Source of the DNA: Udeniomyces pyricola
Taxonomy: Eukaryota; Basidiomycota; Tremellomycetes; Cystofilobasidiales; Mrakiaceae
Assembly: GCA_039545295.1 (NCBI GenBank)
Contig: BCIK01000003.1
Span: forward strand, 1,054,001 to 1,118,000
Direction: 5' to 3'
Length of the DNA stretch: 64,000 nt
The notes beneath the pieces were generated by a model. It did not search any database. It was given only the letters and a program-made list of their open reading frames with translations, and was not told where the DNA came from. Positions 14,340-25,900 of this stretch are shown here, one piece after another. Position 1 is the stretch's first letter; every line of letters starts with the position of its first letter. A program made the translations under genes and the position numbers.

Positions 14340-17300
14340 ATGACCGATTCTACAAAGCGGTCTTTGACTGGCCGTCAGTCCCAGTCGATGGGTGGCCAGG
14401 CCGGCCAGGCTGGGTGTGGTTTCTTCGGCTGTGGCATATGGCTCATCAACCGCGTGTTTTCTTCAGCACAACTGGTCTCGACTCCTCCCTGCCCTCGCTT
14501 TCTTTCCCTCCATCAGCCCCCCATGGACGGCCAGCATTCTCTGCCATCAGACACTTTGACCAGCGCGGTTCCATCGGTTCAACAGATAATCCCTTCTCTT
14601 CCTGATCATCTGGAATCGCATCACGCGTCACCACTTCTGCCCACACCGCCAACCACGACGACGAACGGATCGACGACAGAGTCAACTCCTGCCACCCCTC
14701 AGGCCGATCTAAAACTTGCACCATCTATACATTCTCATCACTCCGACCCCGTCACCCATCCACCTCATTCTTTGTATGTTTCGCTGGCGACAGCTGGTCA
14801 AAAATCGCGAAACAAGTCGCCCGAGCAGCAACAGCATCCGAACCAGTCGCCCTTCCTTGATGAGCGCGAGCGTCAACCTCCCAACGCTCACCTCGCCAAG
14901 CCACAGTCTCTCGAACCCCACTCTCAGTCGTCTCCTCGGTCTGTTCACCAAGATGCCTCCCCAACGATCATCCCCCAGACGGCATCCGTGAGCTTTGAGC
15001 AGCTGCACCGCCAAGGCGTCCCTCTTTACCCTTCGTTGGTCCCTGTGTTCAAGCCCCTTCTACCCAAACCAACCCCCTCTTCCGATTCATCGCCCGTGTC
15101 ATCTGCGGCACCTGTCGCGTCATCTCTGGTCTCTTCCATTGGCCAAGCGACTCCAAACGTTCCTCCCGTTGCCGCAGGAAATCCTCTGCCCTTTGTCGGC
15201 TTTACGCTCGACGACTTGGCCTCGGCCGCCGCCTCGCTCGAGGCCCGACCCCTTTCACCGACGACAACGGCTGTTACGAAGTCTTCTTTGCGGCGTGGAT
15301 CGCCCCAGCCGACGGCCGACTCATCGTTAGCGAGCTCAACCCGACAGTCGACACCTTCACTTTCATCTCAGCCCGCTGGCAACGGCAGCAGCAGCAGCGC
15401 ACCGTCGACAGGTCAGAACACCCCATCCATCGCCTCTGCCGCTCACTCGCCTCATCATGGAAGAGGTCCTTCGCTCGAAACGACCCTGCGAGCCCAACTC
15501 TTTGCCTCTATCGCCCCCAAGCCCATGGGTGAAGCATCTAGCTCATCATCGCGCCCATCCTCATCGTCTCTCCAAACGACCGCGCCGACCGCGCTCTCGC
15601 TGAACGGTTCCCCTTCAAACACGTTCGCTGGCTCACCCATGCACTCGCCGACGCTCAACTCATCATTCAACGCGTCATCCTTTGACGACGTCGACGCTGC
15701 GCTGCTTTCATCCACGGATGCCGACGTCCCAGAGCCGCAACTCACTCCGGCTCAGATTCGAGGTATCAAGTCCGGTGCCGCGAGGCGAAACTTGGCCGCT
15801 TCCCGGGGTGCAAAGAACGGAGGAGCTGCTAGTGCCAAGCCCCGTACGAGCGATGGGCACTCGACTAGGAGCTCGGCGAGGTTGTCTTCTGTCGGTGGCG
15901 GCAGTGGCGAGGGCGAGAACGGCGCCGCTCCGATGCTTCCTCCTACGCTTCCGCTCCAGGGTCTTGCCAGCGCGTCCACTACCCCTGACGTGCCTCCGGC
16001 TGCCATGAAGATACGTCTTCGTCTCTCTGGACCCTCTGGACCCTCTGGACCCTCTCACCCCACGACCTCTTCGTCCTCGACTCCTTCCCACCAGAACTCT
16101 CTACCACACGTCAACGGCGAACGTGAGACCTCTGACCCGCCATCGGTTGCTGCTACTCCGTCTCGCGCTCCTTCTCCTCCACCGCCCGTCATGACGCCTT
16201 ACTCAATCGCCCTCCCTCATTCTTATCCCTTCGGGTTCAAGCCAACTACCCTCGCCTCCTCCGTCTTTCCGCCACTTCCTCGGCTCAAGAGCACCCTTCA
16301 GACGCCCTTGCTCAAGTACATGACCGACGAGGAATGCCAGCTTGCGTGGAAAGTCGGGCTTCTTCCCCTTGCCTTCCTCAAGTCCAGGGAAGCGCTCGAA
16401 AAGCTACCGCAGGCGGAGGTCGTACGGCTGATGGAGGTTCGACGACTCGAGGTCGAGCAACAGAGAGAGGCGCGACGGGTCGAAGAGGAGAAGAGGGTCA
16501 AAGAGGAAATGAACATCATCGCAGCTGCTACTGCTGCTGCCGAGCGTGCTGCCCGGGCAGAGGCTGCTGCACTGGCCTCTCAGAGCGAAAAGAAGCGGGG
16601 CTGGAGAGCGAGGGCAAAGGAGAAGGAGAGAGAGAAGGAGAGAGGGTTTGTTCCGCCTCGAGTGCAAGTCAAGGGAGACAAGAAAAGACCGAAGGAAGTT
16701 GGTGGCGTCTCGGGAGCGGTTGTACCGACGCTGGATGTTAAGGCTGGTGTAGTGGTAGAGTCTCAGGGGGAGAAGCAGCAGGTGGCAGAGAAGGAGACGA
16801 CTGAGGCTTTACCACAAGCTGTGGATATCAAGGTGGAGGAGACCCAGGCGACGAAGGAAGTAACGGAAGAAGCACCAACTCCGGCCGAACCAGTCGCTGT
16901 CGAGGTCAAGCGGATGGACGTTGATGATCCTTCGGCAAAGACGCAGGAGGAGCAGCCTGGGGCCGAGTCGTCGCCTCAGGAAGTTCCTCATCTGAAGGAG
17001 GGTCTGCAAGATGTAGCGGCACAAGAGCCTTCGATGACGACAGTGGTTCATCCCCAGGCGGAGGAGAAGAATTTGCAAGCTTCGACTCCAGATGTCAAGA
17101 CCCCTGCCGCTATCGCTTCTGAGTCGATCATCGACGAGGCGGCTCGTTCTATGTCGGCAACCACTACTTTGAGCCCTGACAAACCTTCGATCGACCCTAC
17201 TCCTCCCACGGTCAACACTGGCACCATTGCCTCCGCTTCTACGAGTGACAGTGTCGCCAACGCCAACATCGATTCCGCCATGCAACCCAGTTCAATCGAA

Positions 17301-19142
17301 GTTGTCCCTCAACCCATCCCCGTTGACGACCTCCCCGTTGCTCCTACTACCGACGTTTCAACTCCTGTGCCTACGCAAGTCACCGACTACGCTGGCGTTC
17401 ATCCTGCTCTGTTTGACGTTCTTCTTCATTCACTCGAGCGGATCAAGTTCCAAGCCTCCCTCGCCAAGGGCAAAGGTCGCGAAGATGGATCGATTCCTGT
17501 TCCACTCGCCGATGGGCCAACTCAGTCGTCATTCGCCCCGTACGACGTCAGCTCAGCGGAGAGGTTCGCCATTGGTCGTGTCGGGTACGAGCAGTATGTC
17601 TTTTTGCGAGGATATACCGAGGCCAGAAAGGAGGAGAAGAAGGCCCTCAAGAAGAGCCTTATCCGTGAGTCCGAAGATCCATGATTCCCGCTTCTCGGTT
17701 ACTTGCTTGCTCGGTCAAGTGCACACACTGACACATCCCTTCTACGTCTAATTTACATTCTTTTTTTTTTTGTGTGCTACATCCAGCTATTTCCGATCCG
17801 ATTCGAGCGAAGCTCAAGAAGGCGCTCGGACGTATCCCAGATCCCGCACGCGCCGCCCGTCGTCAAGCCCGCCGGGAAGCGAAAGCGCACGCCCGAGCCA
17901 TCGCCGCTGCGTTGGAAGTCCAGGAGAAGGCGAAAGCCGGCCTGCCTCAAGACATGGTCGTCGGATTGGACGGCCAGCTCAAGAAGAAGAGGAAGAGGAG
18001 GACTAAGGAGCAGATGAAGGCTGACGCGGAGAGAGCGAAGGAATTGAAGGAGGCGGCGGGCGAGCCTGGAGCAAAGAGGCAGAAAAAGTCAGCTGCGGCC
18101 AAGCAGTCCAAGGAGGTTCTGCCCGTTCTTGGTCCTCGTGAGTTGATCGTGTGTTTTTGTTTTTGTTCTTCTTCGGCTTCACCTACTTCTGTATTAACCA
18201 TGAGCATCTTTCGGACTGGTCACTCGCTCTTGCACCTCCCCAGCACCTCCCGCCATCACGCTTGAGAGTCTCCTCGCTGGTCAGCCTCACACAGTTGTTA
18301 CTGAAATCATGCCCGGCGTCGGAGGTAAACACATTCTCAGACCAATGTCCTCGAATCATGACCAGCGTTCAAGAAGCTGATGACGACCTCTGCATTCGTC
18401 TTACCTTGTCATCCTCTCTTCGTCTCTGCAGAAACGGTCGTCATTGATGGAGAACGCCTTACTATGGCGACCGTTCTCACGATGCACGTACCCAAGATGC
18501 GCAATCTCGCCAAGATCATGTGAGTCTCGATTTCCTTAACCATACACTCTCATGCGTTGTACGCTTCTTTCGTTCTCGTCTTCTAAAGGGTTCAACTAAC
18601 TCATACAATCGGTTTGATTTGTTCCTACTCGTAGCCGAGACTACGAGGTCCTTACCTCAATCCGCAACAAAACTCCTCTCCTTCCTGTCTTTGGTCCTAA
18701 CGATGCTCGTCTCTACCCTACGCTGTCCAAGATCTTCATCCTCGAGCCCATCAGCAACCCTGCGCCCGACCACGATGGTTTCCTCCCTGCGAGCTCGTAC
18801 ACCCTCGACGACGTCCAGTCCGTTCATCCGACCGTTCTTTGGCAGGTCGAGAAGATGTTCAAGAAGGAAGGAAGGGTCCGCGACCTTTTGCTGTTGAGTC
18901 AATTGTTCTTTGCGGCGGGTCAGAAGAAAATGGAGTTGAAGGGAGGAAGGGCGCCGAGGGCAGTCATCAAGGGACAATCGGGTAGTGGTGGTGGTGGTGG
19001 TGGGCCAGGGGGAGTGGGAGCGGGAGAAGGATCGAGCTTGGTGGATGGCATGGCGGGAACACCTGCCTTGTCCTCTGCTGCCTCATCAAGAGCCGGCTCT
19101 GAAGTCCCTCAAAATCAGGCCATGGACATTGATGCCGTCTGA
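14340..19142 (+). CDS. Large Ser/Pro-rich, basic nuclear-looking protein of unknown family
   Basis: Five exons (14340-17664, 17787-18137, 18244-18324, 18432-18519, 18635-19142) give 1,450 residues in one frame. A later in-frame ATG at 14523 (MDGQHSLPSD) is an equally good start, giving 1,389 residues. The first 700 residues are disordered Ser/Thr/Pro, with a GPSGPSGPS micro-repeat at about 16028-16055. Around 16290-16640 there is a more ordered helical segment (LLKYMTDEECQLAWKVGLLP, then a charged coiled coil and Lys/Arg-rich AKEKEREKERG). Exon 2 is strongly basic (KKKRKRRTKEQ, a likely nuclear localisation signal). The conserved-looking C-terminal block follows: TLESLLAGQPHTVVTEIMPG, MATVLTMHVPKMRNLAKIIR, TLSKIFILEP and LLLLSQLFFAAGQKKMELKG, with a Gly-rich tail. 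I do not recognise the family. A chromatin or transcription role is only suggested by composition. Confidence 0.8.
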
Positions 19143-20477
19143 TAACAAAGAGCCACGTGTTTTGGATCGGCGGCAGGAAGCTGGGTGTAATGGACCTGAG
19201 GAGATAGATTAAGAGGCTCAGTAACGGAAGGGAAGGGAGGGGAGGGGGGGGGGTTGTTTAATATTAGAGATGCAAGTGGGGGTAGTCTTCCTGCTGATTT
19301 CTTTCTTCACTCGATCTTTGTTGCTGTTAGCTATCATCTTGATCAACTCTCGCTTCTTTTGCTATATCTCGAGCTCTTATTCTACCTTCCCTCTCTGTTT
19401 CTCTTATCAAGTTCGATCGCCCTCATGACGGCTATCTCATTGTTCTGCTGTTCTCCGTACTGTCTCTCCTTCCGCATCCTGCATAGTAGTCACTCGGTTC
19501 TTGTGGTCATCAAATTGTCTTTGATTTATGACAACTGGATCACGTTGCTTCTGTTCCGTTACTGATTTTTACGAACGTTCTCCAACCGGAAACTAGCTTG
19601 AGGTGCAAGCATGATGATGAGAACAGCTTGGGTTCAACGTTCAGCATGCATTAATGACAGACGGAGCGATCCATGATACCACCCGACCAGACATACCACG
19701 TCAGTGATGCGGTCCGTGGGCTTCGCGCTGTCCTGACTCTATCGATCACGCGCGCGTTGAGTTAAACCGTGAGCTCGTGCATCTTGCCTGCACAGCTATC
19801 ATGGAGTCACGGACTAGACTGTTCGATCTGGAAGGATCAAGGCTTCTGCGATCTGCAGGCCAATGCAGGCTGTTATGAAATTGAGCGACGAGTACAGTGA
19901 ATTGATATCGATCGCCATGTCGGCAGACGCGTCAAAATGTCGGCCGGATGATGACATCGAGCCCTCACTCTGCCAGTTAGTGAGTGCATCGGATTCGACC
20001 GATGTGAACGTGAGCTTCGTAAGAATGCCGCGCGTCATGATTGGCTGCTTCCTATATACAGGCTGCCCATTCTTATTCTGGCATCAAGCCATATCTCACG
20101 CTCGCAGTTGCCTCGCTTGTCCATCGCGTGGGATCACTGTCCCCGCATGACGGGCAAGAAGCAATGATCCAAGTAGCTATCGTCGACGAAACGTGGAGAG
20201 AGTATTTGGGAGTTTGATGATTTACGACACAAACGTGCATCTTCCGGCGATCTGCTGCTGCCGCTTTCCCAACAACCACGACGACCTCACTGACTCATTC
20301 CTAATAAGCCCTCGACCACCATTGATCCCTGTCGGCTCTATCCTTATAACCGCCAAGCAATTTCATCCTCTCTCATCTGTCACCTTGCTTCACTCAACAT
20401 AGACAAAGCGATCCGATCCATACATCTCATCTCACCAACCTCCCACACCGCGTTCATCGTCCTTCTCGGTGTCCATC
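19143..20477. other. Intergenic region
   Basis: It sits downstream of the unknown large gene and upstream of the Aim32-like gene. It has a G-rich run at 19231-19253 and a T-rich 3'-flank up to about 19560. The remainder has several short inverted and direct segments but no supported gene. The last 150 nt are CT-rich, as expected of the downstream gene's leader. Confidence 0.5.
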
Positions 20478-22426
20478 ATGTCTATCCTCAACCTCATCAA
20501 ATCTTTCGTCTCAACCCCATCCAGCTCTCCCGCCGCTACGACTCCCACCTCCGAATCAACCAAAGACCCACTCACTACGAACCCTTCGACGACCTCCTCG
20601 TCTGACGGCTTGCCATTGCCCAAAACGGCGGATCTCGAAGCGCTCCAAGGCGCGGTCCCGCTTGCGAGCTGTGAAGATTGCAAGATCTGGCTTGAGGGCG
20701 ACGATGGGGAGTACCCTTCGCTTCCGGCAAAGTTTGATGTAGATCTGGACACTGAGATGCTTGGAAGTAGCAGTAAGTTCACTCTATCGTCTCGTCGGTC
20801 GGCTCTCGGACGAGAGAAAGGGTCAAGGAAAGAGGGGCCGAAGGGGTTGGTTGTACAAGGCGTAACCAGGACACATGAGCTGCTGGCATCTTCTGAATAA
20901 TCGATAATCGATCAGGGACAGTACACCATTCTTACTGCTCTGTAAACCGTCGATGTTGACGTGCAAATATGATACGACTCTCTGTCAGACGAACCAGCCC
21001 AAACGCAAAGTCAAGGCTGTCGCAATTTCTTGCTTTCTTTCAAGACTGACCACCTTTCGTGCTTTCATCGTCATACTTTGACTCGCCTACTCGTCCGTTC
21101 GTTCCATCTCCAGAGGCGATGCACCGACTGACCTTGATCTCAGGTTCCACTATCGAGAAACTGCCGCGTGATATTACCGACGACAAAGCATCGCTCGCAT
21201 TTCACCTCTCGAGCGTTCACGAGCGCGCAGCCGACAAGTCATCCTCCGACTCGACCACCAAAGAAATCACTGGGTTATACGACACGAAGGACTCGGCCAA
21301 GATCACAATCCTCGCTAGCAATGTTGCTGTGGATACGCACGAGGACACGACGAGCGCCCGTCAGTTCAACCATCAATTCGCTTGATTCCTTCCTGGCCCT
21401 CGCTCACGCTACACTGGATCTGAATCACAACTGATGATCGAATTCTCATTGTATTCGCTACTGTGACATCCACTGACATGACATCCTACTCAGTCATCTT
21501 CCCCGATTACAAGTACGTCGAAGGTATCTCTGTATCCAAGGCGGGCGCCCAGGCGTACTATGACGACCACCTCGATCCGTCGCTCGGCCGAGCAGGTCGA
21601 TTGCTCAACAAAGAAAGTGCTGGTCCACCTCTGAAATCACACGTCCTGCCGTACAAGGCAGTGGTTTTGCTCTGTAAATTCGTTCTGTTTCTTCTTCTCT
21701 GATTCTGGCTCTCGGTCGATGCCCTACTGGCGCCATTTTACTCACCGTGTGCTGTGATGGACGTCCATTTATCCATCCTACGTCCTTCCTCGCTCTGCAG
21801 GTTCTCATAAAGTTCGCGACAAACGATGCTCCATCGCCGCTCCTCTCCTCGAGGAAGTCATTACTTCGACTCTCTCTCATCACAGTATCTCGGTCGATAC
21901 CGATGGTTCCTCGCTTCACCACCTCGGCCCGGCGTCTAGTATCGATGACCTTGCCGAAGACGAGAGGGAGTCGGGTGTGGAGGCGATGTTGAGGCAGCTT
22001 TCGGGTGAGAGGGCTGGTACGTCTCCTGCGGGACAAGTAGCTGGTGGGGAGGATACCGTTGGCTTGTTCCGCATCTCGCACTTGGGTGGTCACAGGGTGA
22101 GAATTTCCTTTTTATCGGTTCTTATAGAGTGGCTTGTGAGAGGAGTTTTGTCTAACGGCTGATTGCTTCTGCTTGCGTTTTTGCGCTTTTTGGTGGTTTC
22201 CCCTCTCTAACCAAAAAAAAAAAAAAACGTTTCTATCTTACAGTACGCTGGTGTGATGATCATCGTCTTCCCATCGGGCAGCATCCTGTACTATGGTCGG
22301 GTGACGCCAAAGAAGTGCGTGGCGATCGTGGAGGAGACGATCCTCCAGGGCAAGGTCCTTCCGGAGCATCTGAGGTCGGGAGGGAACATTCGAAGGGAGG
22401 AGGGGAAGACTTTGCTGGATTGGTGA
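20478..22426 (+). CDS. AIM32: Aim32/Apd1-type thioredoxin-like [2Fe-2S] protein
   Basis: Five exons (20478-20772, 21144-21359, 21494-21673, 21801-22096, 22244-22426) join to 1,170 nt, 389 residues. The family (Suc_Fer-like, Aim32/Apd1) has a thioredoxin-like C-terminal domain holding a [2Fe-2S] cluster with two Cys and two His ligands. The motifs are present: CSHKVRDKRC (two Cys nine apart) and SHLGGHRYAG (His-x3-His), followed by PSGSILYYGRVTPKKC and the end EEGKTLLDW. An N-terminal CEDC pair (LASCEDCKIW) matches the extra Cys seen near the start of this family. Yeast Aim32 is mitochondrial and Apd1 cytosolic. The N-terminus here (MSILNLIKSFVSTPSSSPAA) has little Arg, so location is uncertain. 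The Aim32 versus Apd1 assignment is not resolved. Confidence 0.85.
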
Positions 22427-22989
22427 AGGAGGGAGCTGAGGTGAGGAACTCGCTTGCGGCAGACGTACGTGGAGCGGATGCAGGGCTTATGAGGAGCACG
22501 TATGATGTCAATTGCGTCGTGACGATGATGATGGGGATGATGGGTGTCGATTGTGCATGTGTCAGGTTGATATGGTTGATGTGAACTAGTTTGTAGATGA
22601 TGGCTGTCTATATCACGCTTGCTGATGAGGTGGACGAGAGAATATGTTCTTGGGTAACGTCCGGACGTGCAACGTTCAACGGCCAACAGATGGAAGTATT
22701 GATGACGGTGGGGATGTATAAGCTTACAGAGGAATTATGTGATTACGATTCATGCAGTCGAGTCGGTCGATCACTCAAAGCGGGTTCACCCAAAGGCCAC
22801 TGGCCAAATTTCACCCTGCGGAATGGAATGGGTGACGGAGTCATGACTCCATCCAGGCGGCTGCTCACTTTCTCTCTCCGACTTGCCCTTCTCTATTAGC
22901 ACCGCTCTTCCCATCCATCCCTCCCTCCCTCCCTCCCCTCTCAGCCCCTCCCCAATCGAGTCTGCCTCAACTCGCCCATCAGCACACCC
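22427..22989. other. Intergenic region upstream of the Zn cluster factor
   Basis: No gene is seen. The last 80 nt are very CT-rich, including a repeated ccctc block at 22920-22935, consistent with a fungal promoter or leader. Confidence 0.5.
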
Positions 22990-25900
22990 ATGCCGGACGA
23001 GCCACCTTCCGGCTCAACTTCCCGTGCCGCCTCGACGACGCGCGAGCCAAAGAAGCGCAAAAAGACAAAGGATGACGATCCACTCGGCGCAGACGAAACT
23101 GGCTCCAACAATGGCTCGTCCGCTGGCCTCTCGTCCTCGCTCACCATGGCAAACAAGGACAAGAAGAAGGGTTTCAGCTGCAGTGAATGTCACCGACGCA
23201 AGGTTAGGTATGTATATCTATCCCTCATCGTTCTCCTGTCACGTCATGATAACCCATCAGCAGGGACGCGTTGCTAAGGCTTGCTTCTCTCTTGCTCTCA
23301 CTCTCTCCTCCGCCTGGCTCACTTCGTCCAGTACTCCAACGACGAAACCGCCTTCACAAAGCCTTCTTTAGCTTGCCTCTCAGCAGCCCACCTAACTAAC
23401 CCCTCAGTCCCTCGTTCCCTCCGACCCATCGCTGACTTGTCTGTCCATCCGCACATGCCCATCTTGCGACGCGTCTACCTGTGTCCATAGCAAAAATGCA
23501 ATCGTGAAGTACCTTGCCAACATTGTTTGAGCCGCAAGGTTCCTGATCGATGTCAACCCTTCAGTGCGTGTCCCTACGCTTCCTTCATCGTCTACCTTGC
23601 GGGCTCCCCATCTCAAATACTGTCAAGATGAATGGATCATCGATCTTGCAGGCTGATCATCTTGCTGCTGCTGCTGCTGGTCAATCCGCCGCCCCTCCTC
23701 TGGCTCCTCCTATGCTCCGTTTCCCCCCATCCGCCCTACTGCTTCTCGATGCACTTGCTACCAGCTCCAGGCAAGCCCGAGGACGAACTTATCCCTCGGA
23801 TTCTCCGACTCGAAAAGATCTTGTCCATTCAGTTTCCTCAGTACAACTTTGCCGACTCCCTGCCGGACTTCCCGCTGCACCCGACGTATCAATTCGCCGA
23901 GGGATCGTCGTCGTCGTCGTCCGGAGCAGGCATCTCGGCCAAGGGCAAGGGACGAGCCAGTGGGCATGGCGGTGCTGGAAGCTCAAAGGAGGAGAGTGAT
24001 GAGGAGGAGTTGAGGGAAGAAGAGAAGGATAGAGGACGGGGTCGGCTTACCAAGGGCAAGTGGTTCGGTGTGGTGAGTATCCGTTCATTGTGTCCTTCTT
24101 GGCTCGAGTCCCTCTATGAGAAGATTCTTGGGAACTCACGTCGCGTCAAATACGACATCACGTCTTTGCATCTTCGCAGAGTGCCGTCGGGTCCATGTCA
24201 GAAGCTCCGATCCTCGAAAAGGTACGCGTTTTGAAGCTTACGAGTTTCAGCGGTCAACTCCGGACTCTCTAAGACATACTGAACTGATCGAACACCTTGC
24301 TCACCTTGGTTGTCCTTTCTCTCTTCATTCACGATTCAGTTGCAAGCGGACAGTGCGACTATCGAGATGCATCTCGAGGATATGGCGAGTCCGGCAGAGA
24401 ACCTTCAGGTATGCACACATCATAGCTGTCATAGCCTCACCGATAACCCCCATAAAGGCATGCCGGATGCTGACCAGAATGGATGGCTGTTCGCGTCTTC
24501 TCTCGATTTAGCGTCTCATCACCGAGTGTGGTGTCAGTCCAACCAAGGTCGCTGAACTTGTCCAAGAACTGCCGCCCAAGCACTTTGCCGATATCCGTTC
24601 GTCATGTCTTTCCCTACCTTTCCTGTTGAATAAGACGATCTCAACAGTCGCTTCGCATTGACACCATCGCTTGGGTGCCCTCTTGAAACCTTCAGTCGTC
24701 GACTGGTTCTTCTCCAAGATCAACTTCACTCGGTACCCCATCCACGAGGGCATGTTCCGAGCGGCCTACGAAGCCTTGTACGCGAGCATGCCGCTTGTCT
24801 TTGAGCAGATCCGATCGCTACCACTGGTCTTTATCATCCTTGCTACGGTACGTCTCGTAACTTTGATCTTAACCTGATAGCTACCAACGCCGCCTAAATG
24901 GTGGGATTCGTGATGGGATCGGTTGTTCATTTCTGGTGATTGTATCCTTACCCCTTCTCTCAAATCCTACTTGTGGTTCCTTTGCTGCTGTTCAGGCCGT
25001 TCGTCTAGCTCCGGAACGTATTGGAGGGGACGATCGGACGCGTCGGTTGACCTCCCTTCGGTTCTATTGGTCGAGTCGACGGTCCATCCTTATCGCCACT
25101 GCCATTCAATCGGAATCTCTGGAATTGGTCGTGACGCGCCTTCTCGTTTGTCCTTTCATTTCTCTCTGTAACCGTACGGTTGAACGCTTTGATCGACTGA
25201 CGTGGTTCACTCTCGTGTTTGCAACTATCTTGCGCGTTACAGAGTTCGAGATATCTCATCATGGTCCACGATCGGCGGCTGACTGAATGTTGGAGTCAAC
25301 TCGGAGCGAGTTTGAGAACAGCTCAAGCCATTGGTCTCCATCGAGATGGCACAAAGCTGGGTCTTGATGCTTTCCAGACGGAATATCGAAGGAGGATTTG
25401 GTCCTACCTTTGTGAGACTTGATTTTCTGTCTTGCGTGACCAGCCGCTTAACACTGGAGGATTCGACTGGTGCTCTATACGCACACTTGACTGAACTCTT
25501 CTTGCCGTTTCACTTGGCAATAATCATTGTTTCCCTGAACCTAGACCATGCCGACACGACGTATTCTCTTATTCTTGGAAGGCCCCCCGCCATCTCGGAA
25601 GCCTACACCGACACGCTTGCGCCGTCAAATCTCGAAGACTCAGAGCTTGTCCCAGGTGTTGCCCCTGAACCGAGACCATTGAGCGAACCAACGACGATGA
25701 CATACAGTGTGTTGAGACATGGGTTGTCTAAGATCATTGGCAAGATTACGGTGAGTTAACATCAACCCTGTGCAGGTTTGGACCACTGTTCACGTCTTGT
25801 TAGAGATGAGGACCATTTCCTGATGCACGAGGTCGCTTGTTTCCTCTCTCTCTTCTTCCCTCGTTGACATTCGCAGCATCACTTCCAACAACTCACTTCG

